Positions 1-7,246 of a DNA stretch of 12,852 nucleotides are shown piece after piece. Source of the stretch: an uncultured Lysobacteraceae bacterium (GTDB lineage Bacteria; Pseudomonadota; Gammaproteobacteria; Xanthomonadales; Rhodanobacteraceae); contig CAMLSI010000098.1 of assembly GCA_946482585.1 (NCBI GenBank), forward strand, positions 1 through 12,852. The letters run 5' to 3'. How positions within the stretch are numbered: the stretch's first letter is position 1; each line of letters opens with the position of its first letter. The notes beneath the pieces were generated by a model. The model saw nothing but the letters and a program-made list of their open reading frames with translations. It ran no database searches and was not told where the DNA came from. A program made the translations under genes and the position numbers.

Positions 1-2651
1 ACCACCGTGCCGACGGCGTTCACCGCGCTCGCCGTGAACGCATAGCTGCCTGGCGTCAACGCAGCGAACTCCACATTGCCGCAAGGCGCGAGGCAACTCT
101 GCTGCGCGCCGCCGGGTACGGCCGTCACGCGATAGCCGGTGACGGCCGCACCGCCGTCGTCGGCCGGCGCCGCGAAAGTCACCGCGGCGCGCAACACGCC
201 GCCGGTCGCCGTCGGCGCCATCGTCGCCGCCGGCACGCTCGCTACGGTCGCGTTCACCGCCGAGCTCGGAATGCCGTTGACCCACGCGCGCACCTGCACC
301 GGCCCGGCCGGGAAATCGGCGAGTTCGAGCGGCCTGCCGTTGAACTGCGTGCCGCTGAACGGCATCGCGGCGTCGGCGCGCACGAACCGCATCTGGCCGT
401 TGTCGATGCGCTGCACTTGCAACAACGGAAAATTGCCCGCCGCGCCCGCGCCGCCGCCGTTGCCGCCGAAGAGCGGACGAAAGCCGCTGCCGCTCGCGCG
501 CAAGGTGCCGTGGCCGTCGCTCAGGAGATCGGCCGAATGCAGCTGCGGCTGGCGCGCGGGATCCGGCGCGAAGCCCGGATCGTAGTACTCCGCGTACGGC
601 GTCCAGCTCGAGGCATAGCCGTAGACGACGAGGATGCGGCCCGACGGCAGCAGCACCGCCGAGTGCGAATGGCGCGGGAACACGAGATCCGACGTCTGCG
701 TCCACCGGTCGACTTCCGGCGTATAGATTTCCACGCTGCGCAGCGCGTCGTTCGCGCCGGTACTGCCGCCGGCGACCATCACCTGGCCCGACGGCAGCAG
801 CGTCGCCGTGTACTTCTCGCGCGGCTGCGCCATGTCCGGCGCGCGGCGCCAGGCGTTCTGTCGCGGATCGAAGACATCGGCGCGCGCAAGCGGCGCCCCG
901 CCGTCGCCGAGACCGCCCGCGACCAGCACCGATCCGTTGCGCAGCAGCGTCGCCGTCGCGGCGTAGCGCCCGACGCCGGGCGCGGCGAGCGTCGTCCAGC
1001 GGTCGGCCGACGGATCGTAGATCTGCGCGCTGTCGAGCGCGTGCCCGCCGGCATCGCGACCGCCGCTGACGAGAATGCGCCCGTCGTCGAGCAGCGTCGC
1101 CATGTGTTCGGCGCGCGGCGCGCCCATCGGCGCGCGCGGCGTCCAGGTGTCAAGTCCCGGGCGGTACAGCTCCGTCGTCGCGACCGCCACGCTGCCGGTC
1201 GTATAGCCGCCGGTCACGAGCGTCGCGCCGTCTGGAAACAATGTCGCAGTGTGCATAAAGCGCGGCGTGGACATCGACGCGACGGCAGTGGACGTCATCA
1301 TCGTGCCGTTCACCATCTCGGCAGACGGGATCGGCGTGCCGGAGAAGAGCCCGCCGGCGAGCAGCACGCGGCCGTTGCGCAGCACCGTCTGCGTGTGATT
1401 TCTGCGCCCCGCCGCGAGGTCGATGTTCGACCATGTCGCCGCGGCGAGGTCGAACACCTCGGCGAACGTGTCGAAACCCGCGTTGAAACCGCCGCCGACG
1501 ACCAGCACCTTGCCCGGCGGCAGCCAGCTCGCCGTCGCGCCGGCGCGCAGGTTCGGCAGCAGCCGGTCGAACACGCCGGTCGCCGTCGCGGGATCGAACC
1601 ATTCCGAACTCGTCGACGCCGACGCATCGCCCGTGCCGCCCGCGAGCATCACCGAACCGCTGCCCAGCAGCACCGCCGAATGACCGGCCCGCGTCACGGC
1701 GAGATTGCCGGCCTGGATCCAGCCGTTGCCGGCCGGATCGTAGATTTCCGCCATCGGCACCGCCGTGCCCGGCGCCGATTCGCCGCCGGTGACGAGCACG
1801 CGGCCGTCGGGCAGCAACGTCGCCGCGTGGCCGGTGCGCGGCGCATTCATCGGCGCCGCGAACTGCCAGCCGCCGGTCGCGGGGTCGTAGATTTCGCAGC
1901 TCGCGAGGCTCGCGCCGCCGTCGTCGCCGCCGGCCGCGAGCACCTTGCCGTTCGGCAGCAGCGTCAGCGTGAGGCCGCTGCGTGCCGCCAGCATGCCGCC
2001 GCTCGAATCGATGGTGCCGAATTGCAGGTCGTACAATTCCACATTGGACATCGTCGCCCCGCTGCGGCGTCCGCCGGCGAACAGTACCTTGCCCGACGCG
2101 AGCTGCACCGCGGCATGCCGCTGCCGTTCGTAGTCGAGATGGCCCCAGTGCGACCAGCTGTCGGCGATCGGGTCGTACAGTTCCAGGCCGAACGTCTCGC
2201 CGCCGAACTGCCGTTCGCCGCCGGCAACCAGCACCTTGCCCGTCGCGAGCAGTGTCGCCGTATGCCGGCGCAGCGGAATCGTCGTCCCCGGCGTCACCGT
2301 CGCCCAGGTGTCGGCTGCCGGGTCGAACACCTGCCGCGCCTGCCCGACCAGCAGCACCTTGCCGTTCGGCAGCGTCGTCAGCGACGCGCCGGCTTCCGGC
2401 TGCGCGAGCGCGGGCCCGGCCTGCCAGCGGTTGCGCGCGGGGTCGTACAGATCCACCGCCTGCGCCGCGCCGGCGTTCGCGCTGCCGGCGAGCATCACGC
2501 GGCCGTCGTTCAACAGCGCCGCGGTCTGGCCGGCGTGCGCCGCGACGAGGTCGGGTCCTCGGCGGAACTGCGCTGCCGACGCGGCCGCGCACAGCGTTGC
2601 CAGAAGGCAGCACGAGCCAAAGCCGATCGCCGATCGCGGGAGCGTGCACAT
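1..2651 (-). CDS. Exported kelch-repeat (galactose-oxidase-like) beta-propeller protein with C-terminal FnIII-like domain, partial
   Basis: The frame is open from an ATG at 2651 to the left edge (883 codons, no stop in the window), so the C-terminus is missing. An N-terminal stretch with one arginine pair-free basic start and a hydrophobic GFGSCCLLATLCAAASA core looks like a Sec signal peptide cleaved near ASA|AQ. It is followed by 14 kelch-type units of about 45 residues (about 45-680), each with a (L/F)-x-x-G-(K/R/S)-(V/I)-(L/M)-x-x-G-G-like strand such as GKVLVAGG or GRVLVTGG and usually an (I/L/V)YDP strand. Fourteen would suit two seven-bladed propellers. A beta module with NFPLLQVQRIDNGQ and VNGIPS motifs (about 700-790) and an FnIII-like segment (about 805 to the edge, with DDGGAAVTGYRV) follow. 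A GGAG sits 7 nt before the ATG. It is divergent from the gene at 2799. Family knowledge gives only a likely binding or oxidase-like fold. I see no galactose oxidase Tyr-Cys site and claim no enzyme activity. Confidence 0.9.
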   Translation of the reverse strand, partial: MCTLPRSAIGFGSCCLLATLCAAASAAQFRRGPDLVAAHAGQTAALLNDGRVMLAGSANAGAAQAVDLYDPARNRWQAGPALAQPEAGASLTTLPNGKVLLVGQARQVFDPAADTWATVTPGTTIPLRRHTATLLATGKVLVAGGERQFGGETFGLELYDPIADSWSHWGHLDYERQRHAAVQLASGKVLFAGGRRSGATMSNVELYDLQFGTIDSSGGMLAARSGLTLTLLPNGKVLAAGGDDGGASLASCEIYDPATGGWQFAAPMNAPRTGHAATLLPDGRVLVTGGESAPGTAVPMAEIYDPAGNGWIQAGNLAVTRAGHSAVLLGSGSVMLAGGTGDASASTSSEWFDPATATGVFDRLLPNLRAGATASWLPPGKVLVVGGGFNAGFDTFAEVFDLAAATWSNIDLAAGRRNHTQTVLRNGRVLLAGGLFSGTPIPSAEMVNGTMMTSTAVASMSTPRFMHTATLFPDGATLVTGGYTTGSVAVATTELYRPGLDTWTPRAPMGAPRAEHMATLLDDGRILVSGGRDAGGHALDSAQIYDPSADRWTTLAAPGVGRYAATATLLRNGSVLVAGGLGDGGAPLARADVFDPRQNAWRRAPDMAQPREKYTATLLPSGQVMVAGGSTGANDALRSVEIYTPEVDRWTQTSDLVFPRHSHSAVLLPSGRILVVYGYASSWTPYAEYYDPGFAPDPARQPQLHSADLLSDGHGTLRASGSGFRPLFGGNGGGAGAAGNFPLLQVQRIDNGQMRFVRADAAMPFSGTQFNGRPLELADFPAGPVQVRAWVNGIPSSAVNATVASVPAATMAPTATGGVLRAAVTFAAPADDGGAAVTGYRVTAVPGGAQQSCLAPCGNVEFAALTPGSYAFTASAVNAVGTV

Positions 2652-2684
2652 GCCGGTTCTCCAAAAAAACCTGGGTACGACTGC

Positions 2685-2713
2685 TATCGGATTTCGCGGT
2701 GCGCGACTGTCAG
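2685..2713 (-). promoter_or_regulatory. Possible promoter of the kelch gene
   Basis: On the minus strand CTGACA (2713-2708) and CCGATA (2690-2685) are separated by exactly 17 nt. They would place a transcript start about 25-30 nt before the ATG at 2651. The -35 matches TTGACA at five of six positions, but the -10 is weak. This is a sequence match only. Confidence 0.25.
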
Positions 2714-2798
2714 CGCCGGCAACTGTGCGCGCGTTCGAAGAACCGGATGCGACGGAGACCGAACATCGCGGCGATCCCGATCGCAGCCGGAAACCGTC

Positions 2799-4265
2799 AT
2801 GCGCATCGCCGCGTCGTTTCTCGTGCACGTGCTGTTCGCCGTCGCAGCGCCTGCCGTGGCCTTCGCCGACGGCTGCGGCCTTCCCGCGCCGGCGTTCTGC
2901 GAAACGTTCGAAGGCGGACCGGCGCCGCTCGCCGATCGCGGTCGCGGCAACGAGCTGAGCCGCACGCGATTCAGCGCGACGCGCTATGCGCCTTCGCTGT
3001 CGACCGGCGACGGCGTGACGTTCTGGGTCTGGGAAGCGGAGTTCGGCCTGGTTCCGGACGAGCCGCCGCCGTGCCGCGGCGATGTCGTCGGTTTTCTGCC
3101 GGCGACGCGCGACACGCTGGTCTGCAATCCGTCGGCGCACATCAACAGCCGCTACCTGCTGACCGCGGTCGGTTCGCAGAACTACGGCAGCAACGTGTAT
3201 CGCATCCGCCAGCCGTTCGATTTCGACGGCCGTACCGGACGCATCGTGTTCGATACGGATCTGACGACGAATTTCCTGCTCGGCTATATGAGTGTGGTGA
3301 TCAGCGAGGACCCGTCGCCGACACCGGCCTGGGATCTGAACGGACGCGGTCCGAATCCGCGCAACGGCGTGATGCTCGTGTTCGCCAGCAACAACGTCGA
3401 GGTCCACGACGTGCGCGACTACGCGCTGACCACGATCGCCGGCGCGGCGACGACGATCCCGGCGCAGAAAGGCAGGATGTGCCGCGTCGAACTGCGCCTG
3501 TCGACGACCCGGCTGGAGGTGCTGACGTCGCCGCCGTCGGACGACGGCGTGAATTTCGCGCCGCCGGTGAGTCGCCGCATCGTGAATTTCGCGCAGCCGC
3601 TGCCGTTCTCGCGCGGCTATGTGCATCTGGTCGGGCACAACCACGCGACGTGGAAATACGGCATCACCTTCGGCGGGCTGCCGCGACCGCTGCGTTCGTG
3701 GAATCTGTATTGGGACAACATCGGCTTCGATGGACCGCCGGTCACGTGGACGCGCGAGTACGAGATCCCCGGCGCCGGAATTCCGTCGACGCGCACTACG
3801 GTCGACGAGTATCCGCCGGGTACGCCGCACACGACCGTGCACAACGGACTCAGCCTCGGCTACGTGATTCCGAACAGTGCCTCGACGCTGAGCGCGCCGC
3901 TGACCTTCAGGAACGTGTCGCTCGCGCAAGCGACGCGCGCGCGGCTCGTGTTCAACGGTTACTACCAGGGCTACAACATTGACGGTATCCGGCTGGGCAC
4001 CGGACGGCTGCGCTACCAGTTCAACGATGGGCCGGTGCACGTGCGCGCGTTCACGCCGGGCGAGGTCGCGATGCTCGATACGCCCGGTCAGACCGGCGGC
4101 TACAACCACGCGATCGAGATCCCGCTCGCCGAACTCGTCAACGGCGACAACACCGTGCGCTTCTCGACCTTGAACATCGAATCGGGGTATCCGAACGCCG
4201 TGCTGAATCTCGATCTCGTGATCGATGTCGAGCCGGATCTGCTGTTCGCGAACGGTTTCCAGTAG
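2799..4265 (+). CDS. Exported beta-sandwich protein of unknown function ending in an LLFANGFQ tail
   Basis: The protein has 488 residues from the ATG at 2799. That start gives a clean signal peptide (M-R-I then a hydrophobic stretch, cleavage near AFA|DG after residue 23). The same frame is open far upstream, but there it runs antisense to the kelch gene and is arginine-rich, so it is not used. After the signal comes C-x7-CETFEGG (Cys26, Cys34), an opening I associate with concanavalin-A-like or jelly-roll secreted proteins. The first domain ends around WNLYWDNIGFDGP (about 301-313). A second, probably also all-beta, domain fills about 314-475. The last nine residues, DLLFANGFQ, form a motif that recurs after the signal peptide of the gene at 10236. 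No catalytic signature is recognised. Carbohydrate binding is plausible from the fold impression only. It lies 147 bp from the divergent kelch gene. No good Shine-Dalgarno is visible. Confidence 0.88.
   Translation: MRIAASFLVHVLFAVAAPAVAFADGCGLPAPAFCETFEGGPAPLADRGRGNELSRTRFSATRYAPSLSTGDGVTFWVWEAEFGLVPDEPPPCRGDVVGFLPATRDTLVCNPSAHINSRYLLTAVGSQNYGSNVYRIRQPFDFDGRTGRIVFDTDLTTNFLLGYMSVVISEDPSPTPAWDLNGRGPNPRNGVMLVFASNNVEVHDVRDYALTTIAGAATTIPAQKGRMCRVELRLSTTRLEVLTSPPSDDGVNFAPPVSRRIVNFAQPLPFSRGYVHLVGHNHATWKYGITFGGLPRPLRSWNLYWDNIGFDGPPVTWTREYEIPGAGIPSTRTTVDEYPPGTPHTTVHNGLSLGYVIPNSASTLSAPLTFRNVSLAQATRARLVFNGYYQGYNIDGIRLGTGRLRYQFNDGPVHVRAFTPGEVAMLDTPGQTGGYNHAIEIPLAELVNGDNTVRFSTLNIESGYPNAVLNLDLVIDVEPDLLFANGFQ
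4236..4262 (+). other. C-terminal DLLFANGFQ motif
   Basis: These codons encode the last nine residues of the exported protein that begins at 2799, immediately before its TAG stop. The nonapeptide aligns without gaps to DAIFADGFD at 10401-10427. In my recollection, tails of this type (aromatic, x, N/D, G, F, acidic or Q) are frequent on secreted proteins of Lysobacterales. Its role is not known to me. Confidence 0.6.
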
Positions 4266-4294
4266 CGCGGCCTGCGGCGCTGCCGGTGGATTTT

Positions 4295-5128
4295 CTAGAG
4301 GTTGCGCACGTAGATGGCCTTCGGGCTGCCGGCCGGCCCGCGCTCCTCCAGTCCGAACGCACTTTCCAGCGAGCGCAAGAGATCGCTCAGTTTGCGATTG
4401 CCGTAGAGGCGAGGATCGAAATCGGGCTGGACTTTGGTCAGGTAGCTGCCTACGGCGCCCAGGTTCGCCCATCCGCGCTCGTCGGACGAGTCGTCGATCG
4501 CGCGCCGGAGCAATTCCACCGGCGGTGCAAGAACACTCGTCTCGGGCTCCGGCGGAATCGGCTCGCTCTTCGGCGATGCATTACCGTGCTTGGGCACGCT
4601 CGCCGGCGACGGTTTTTCCTTTTTCGGCTTGGCCGGCTTGGCCGGCTTGTGCGGCTTGGCCGGTGCGACGACGGCAGCCGCCGGTGCTGCCGGAGTCCTC
4701 AGCAATTCGGTGTAGATGAACTTGTCGCACGCCTGGATGAAGGGATCGGGCGTCTTCTTCTCGCCGAAACCGTATACCGTCTTTCCCTGCTCGCGCAGGC
4801 GCTGCGCCAGTCGCGTGAAATCGGAATCGCTGGACACCAGACAGAATCCGTCGAATCGCGCCGTGTAGAGCAGATCCATCGCATCGATGATGAGCGCGCT
4901 GTCCGTCGCATTCTTGCCGGTGGTGTAGGCGAACTGCTGCACCGGCGTGATCGAGTGGCGCAGCAGCGCCTGCTTCCACTGCGTCATGCGCGTCGACGTG
5001 AAATCGCCGTAGATGCGCTTGACGCTCGCTGTGCCGTACTTGGCGATTTCGGCCAGCAGTGCATCCACGACCGCCGGCTGGGCATTGTCGGCGTCGATGA
5101 GGACGGCGAGCAGTCGGTGTTCGTCCAT
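4295..5128 (-). CDS. NYN-domain (PIN-like) putative RNase with C-terminal LOTUS/OST-HTH domain
   Basis: The protein has 277 residues from the ATG at 5128. An in-frame ATG at 5179 would add 17 residues, but the 5128 start has a GAGGA 8 nt upstream and begins right at the domain (MDEHRLLAVLIDADNAQ). Residues about 5-145 form an NYN/DUF88-type PIN-like nuclease domain. Acidic residues are placed as expected for metal binding: Asp12 and Asp14 in LIDADNAQ, Asp76 in GKNATDSALI, and Asp101 and Asp103 in SSDSDF. A lysine/proline/alanine linker (about 146-200) with AKP tandem repeats leads to a LOTUS/OST-HTH module (about 201-277: PPVELLRRAI, GWANLGAVGSYL, KLSDLLRS). In this family the NYN domain is thought to cut RNA and LOTUS to bind RNA. 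The substrate here is unknown. It is probably cytosolic. It converges on the gene ending at 4265, with 29 bp between, and follows the regulator at 5298 in the same direction. Confidence 0.93.
   Translation of the reverse strand: MDEHRLLAVLIDADNAQPAVVDALLAEIAKYGTASVKRIYGDFTSTRMTQWKQALLRHSITPVQQFAYTTGKNATDSALIIDAMDLLYTARFDGFCLVSSDSDFTRLAQRLREQGKTVYGFGEKKTPDPFIQACDKFIYTELLRTPAAPAAAVVAPAKPHKPAKPAKPKKEKPSPASVPKHGNASPKSEPIPPEPETSVLAPPVELLRRAIDDSSDERGWANLGAVGSYLTKVQPDFDPRLYGNRKLSDLLRSLESAFGLEERGPAGSPKAIYVRNL
4625..4660 (-). repeat. Four tandem 9-bp units encoding the AKP-rich linker of the NYN-LOTUS protein
   Basis: The plus strand carries CGGCTTGGC four times in tandem, with the third unit varied to CGGCTTGTG. 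On the coding strand this reads as (Ala-Lys-Pro)n with one His substitution, inside the flexible linker between nuclease and LOTUS domains. A perfect short tandem repeat like this could change copy number by slippage without breaking the frame. Confidence 0.85.
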
Positions 5129-5136
5129 GGTGTTAT

Positions 5137-5141
5137 TCCTC
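5137..5141 (-). promoter_or_regulatory. Shine-Dalgarno that decides the start of the NYN-LOTUS gene
   Basis: The minus strand reads GAGGA 8 nt before the ATG at 5128. No comparable match precedes the in-frame ATG at 5179. The short form is therefore preferred. Confidence 0.7.
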
Positions 5142-5297
5142 GGGGCAAGGTTCAGCGACACGAATGCGGCAGGCGGCATTTCCCCGGCGCGGGACCATCG
5201 TTCCGAACGCGTGCAGCGCCAGCGTTACGCTGTGCGCGACGACAGTAAGCGCGGCGGCTCGCCGCACGCAAGGCGATCGGGATGTCCTGCTCGTCGC

Positions 5298-6278
5298 TCA
5301 ACGCGTAACGGTCGTGGTCGCGCGGAACTGTCTCGGGCTTGCGCCGGCGGTTCTTCGCATGAGCCGTCGCAGCGCCGTCGCATCCCGGTAACCGACTTCG
5401 GCGGCGATCTGCTCGATGGTCATGCGGCTGTTTTCCAGCAGCGTGCGGGCGCGCCGCAGCTTCACGCTCTGTACCAGGCCGCTGGTGCTCTTGCCGGTTG
5501 CGCGCCGCACATGTCGGCTCAAGGTTCTCTCGGATACGCACAGCTCACGGGCCAATTGCGAGATCGGCGGGACGCTCGGCAGGGACTTCTCCAGGCGAGC
5601 GGTGAGCTGCGCCACCAGGGCATGGCCGCTGGCGAGCACCTCGGGCACGACGAACGGCGACTGCGACTGGCGATGCTCCAGCAACAGCATTCGCGCGACC
5701 GTCTCGCTCAAGGCGGGTCCGCACCGTTCCCGCAGCAGATGCAGCATCAGATCCGCATGCGCGAACGCGGCGCCGGCGGTCACGACCGGACCGTCCGCGC
5801 ACACCATGCGCGCCGCATCGACCGTGCAGTCCGGCGCCATACTCGCCAGCGCCGGCGCCAGCCACCACGTCGTCGTCGCCCGTCTCCCTTTCAGCAGTCC
5901 GGCGGCCTGCAGGACGAAGACGGCCGAGCACGAAGCCGCGATCTGCCCGCCTCGCGCGACGTGAGCCGCCAGCCGCCGCGCCACGGCGCGGCCGTCCGGC
6001 GACGCCATCCGGGCGCCGATGACGTCGGGGTCGGCGCCGAGTCCGGGGATCACGCAGACGGAACGCAGATCGTGGCGACGCGGCGGAAGCGGCCGCGTTT
6101 CGACACTGATGCCGTCCCTCAGGGCCACTCGGCCGCCTGCCAGCGAATACAGGCCCCACGTCGGCACCGCAATGCCCATTCTCGCCGCGACGTGTGCCGC
6201 GGCATCCAGGATGTCCCGGCTCATGGCGACGCTGCTCGGGTAGGCACCGTCGATGATGAAGACCTCGAAATCCATCAT
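5298..6278 (-). CDS. GlxA-family transcriptional regulator (DJ-1/PfpI-like domain plus AraC-type HTH)
   Basis: The protein has 326 residues, a usual length for this family. Residues about 1-190 form a class-I glutamine-amidotransferase/DJ-1-like sensor domain with PGLGADPDV (78-86), the elbow cysteine Cys117 in AASCSAVF, and RATTTWW (133-139). Residues about 235-320 are the AraC-type double HTH. The first helix pair spans about 239-262 (SQLARELCVSERTLSRHVRR) and the second about 286-319, with the diagnostic IAAEVGY and SPRQFR. The start is ambiguous between adjacent ATGs at 6278 and 6275, with only a weak GAGCGG upstream. The gene is divergent from the hydrolase and dehydrogenase genes at 6341-8112, with 62 bp between. 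Regulators of this type commonly control an adjacent catabolic operon, so those genes are the likely target. The ligand is not deducible from sequence. Confidence 0.94.
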   Translation of the reverse strand: MMDFEVFIIDGAYPSSVAMSRDILDAAAHVAARMGIAVPTWGLYSLAGGRVALRDGISVETRPLPPRRHDLRSVCVIPGLGADPDVIGARMASPDGRAVARRLAAHVARGGQIAASCSAVFVLQAAGLLKGRRATTTWWLAPALASMAPDCTVDAARMVCADGPVVTAGAAFAHADLMLHLLRERCGPALSETVARMLLLEHRQSQSPFVVPEVLASGHALVAQLTARLEKSLPSVPPISQLARELCVSERTLSRHVRRATGKSTSGLVQSVKLRRARTLLENSRMTIEQIAAEVGYRDATALRRLMRRTAGASPRQFRATTTVTR

Positions 6279-6288
6279 GTCGGTTTCC

Positions 6289-6324
6289 GCTCGAAAGACG
6301 TCATATTGGACACTGGGCTCGAAA
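6289..6324. promoter_or_regulatory. Candidate operator: direct repeat GCTCGAAA x2 between divergent regulator and hydrolase genes
   Basis: GCTCGAAA occurs at 6289-6296 and again at 6317-6324, start-to-start distance 28 bp, within the 62-bp divergent spacer. AraC-type regulators generally bind direct repeats near their promoters, so this is a reasonable site for the adjacent GlxA-type protein. The spacing is longer than the roughly 21 bp often seen, and the match is short. The site also overlaps an AT-richer TCATATTGG stretch (6301-6309) that could be part of a promoter on either strand. Confidence 0.35.
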
Positions 6325-6340
6325 CGCTGTCGAGGGTGTA

Positions 6341-7246
6341 ATGCCGGCGACGGCGTCGGCCGTCGAGTTCCCGATCTGCGTCGCCACCGGAACGATGAAC
6401 ACGCCAGACAGCCATCAGCACGACGACGACCTGACCGACTTCCATGCGCGCACGTTCACGCTGGAGGCCGCGACCAGGCGTGTCTTCGTATCCGGTTCGG
6501 GTCCCGCCGTCATCGTCATGGCCGAGATGCCCGGCATCAGTCCGCACGTGGCCCGCTTCGCACGCTGGGTGCGCCACGCGGGATTCACGGTGTATCTGCC
6601 GTCGCTGTTCGGTACGGACGGTGCGGTGCCCCGCGCCGAGGAAGGTCTGGCCGTACTGCGCCGCGCCTGTATCAGCGCGGAGTTCCATGCGATGGCGGGA
6701 CGTGGCGCCAGTCCCGTCACGGCGTGGTTGCGCGCGCTGGCGCGCCGCGCCAGGGACGAATGCGGCGGACCCGGCGTCGGCGCCGTGGGCATGTGCTTCA
6801 CCGGAAATTTCGCGCTGTCGATGATGCTGGAACCGGCGATGCTGGCGCCGGTGCTGGCGCAACCGTCCTTGCCGCTGGACGACCCTGCGGCGCTGGAAAG
6901 CGATCCGCAGGAATTGACCGCGATCCGCGCGCGGCTCGACCGCGAAGGGCTCACTGTCCTGGCCTATCGCTTCGAAGGCGACCGCCATTGCCGCGCCGAA
7001 CGCTTTGCAGCCTATCGGGCCGCGCTCGGCGAGCGTTTCATCGGCCGGGTACTGCCCGACACCGCCGCGAACCCCGATCCTCCGCCGTTCTTCCGGCACG
7101 TGGTCGCGAGTCCGCACAGTGTGCTGACCGCGCACCTCGTCGATGCGGCCGGCGAGCCGACGCGGCAGGCCCGCGACGACGTTCTCGCCTTCCTGCGGCG
7201 ACGCCTCTACGGCACGCCGCTCTTCGAGGCGGAAACCATCCTGTGA
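6341..7246 (+). CDS. Dienelactone-hydrolase-family alpha/beta hydrolase
   Basis: The protein has 301 residues from the ATG at 6341, which has GAGG about 6 nt upstream. An in-frame ATG at 6395 (Met19) is a credible alternative because the first 30 residues lie before the domain. DLH features are the nucleophile elbow GMCFTG with Cys152, a candidate acid Asp214 in YRFEGDRHC, and a candidate histidine His259 in ASPHSVLTAH (His265 also near). The fold begins with the beta strand PAVIVMAEMPG (about 55-64). Family members hydrolyse dienelactones and other cyclic or activated esters in the cytosol. The true substrate here is unknown. No signal peptide is seen. Its TGA overlaps the GTG of the next gene (GTGA), so the two are almost certainly co-translated. 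It is probably under control of the divergent GlxA-type regulator. Confidence 0.9.
   Translation: MPATASAVEFPICVATGTMNTPDSHQHDDDLTDFHARTFTLEAATRRVFVSGSGPAVIVMAEMPGISPHVARFARWVRHAGFTVYLPSLFGTDGAVPRAEEGLAVLRRACISAEFHAMAGRGASPVTAWLRALARRARDECGGPGVGAVGMCFTGNFALSMMLEPAMLAPVLAQPSLPLDDPAALESDPQELTAIRARLDREGLTVLAYRFEGDRHCRAERFAAYRAALGERFIGRVLPDTAANPDPPPFFRHVVASPHSVLTAHLVDAAGEPTRQARDDVLAFLRRRLYGTPLFEAETIL

Noticed and set aside
1150..2664. 504-codon minus-strand frame overlapping the kelch gene
   Set aside because: It is a different frame on the same strand and full of Arg/Gly/Ala. The true frame starting at 2651 reads as regular kelch repeats.
417..2798. Upstream extension of the frame that ends at 4265, giving a 1282-residue protein
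   Set aside because: This part is antisense to the kelch gene, extremely arginine-rich, and switches to normal composition exactly at the signal peptide at 2799. Only the last 488 codons are real.
4266..4294. Bidirectional terminator between the convergent genes
   Set aside because: Only a 4-bp CGGC/GCCG stem could be formed, and it is not placed directly before the TTTT run, so I did not call it.
5129..5297. Terminator hairpin GCGGC-GA-GCCGC after the regulator gene
   Set aside because: The loop is only two bases and no T run follows. It is a GC-rich palindrome rather than a terminator.
6253..7242. Upstream extension of the dehydrogenase frame, giving 619 residues
   Set aside because: It overlaps the DLH-family gene in another frame and is Arg-rich. 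The Rossmann motif starts immediately at the GTG at 7243.
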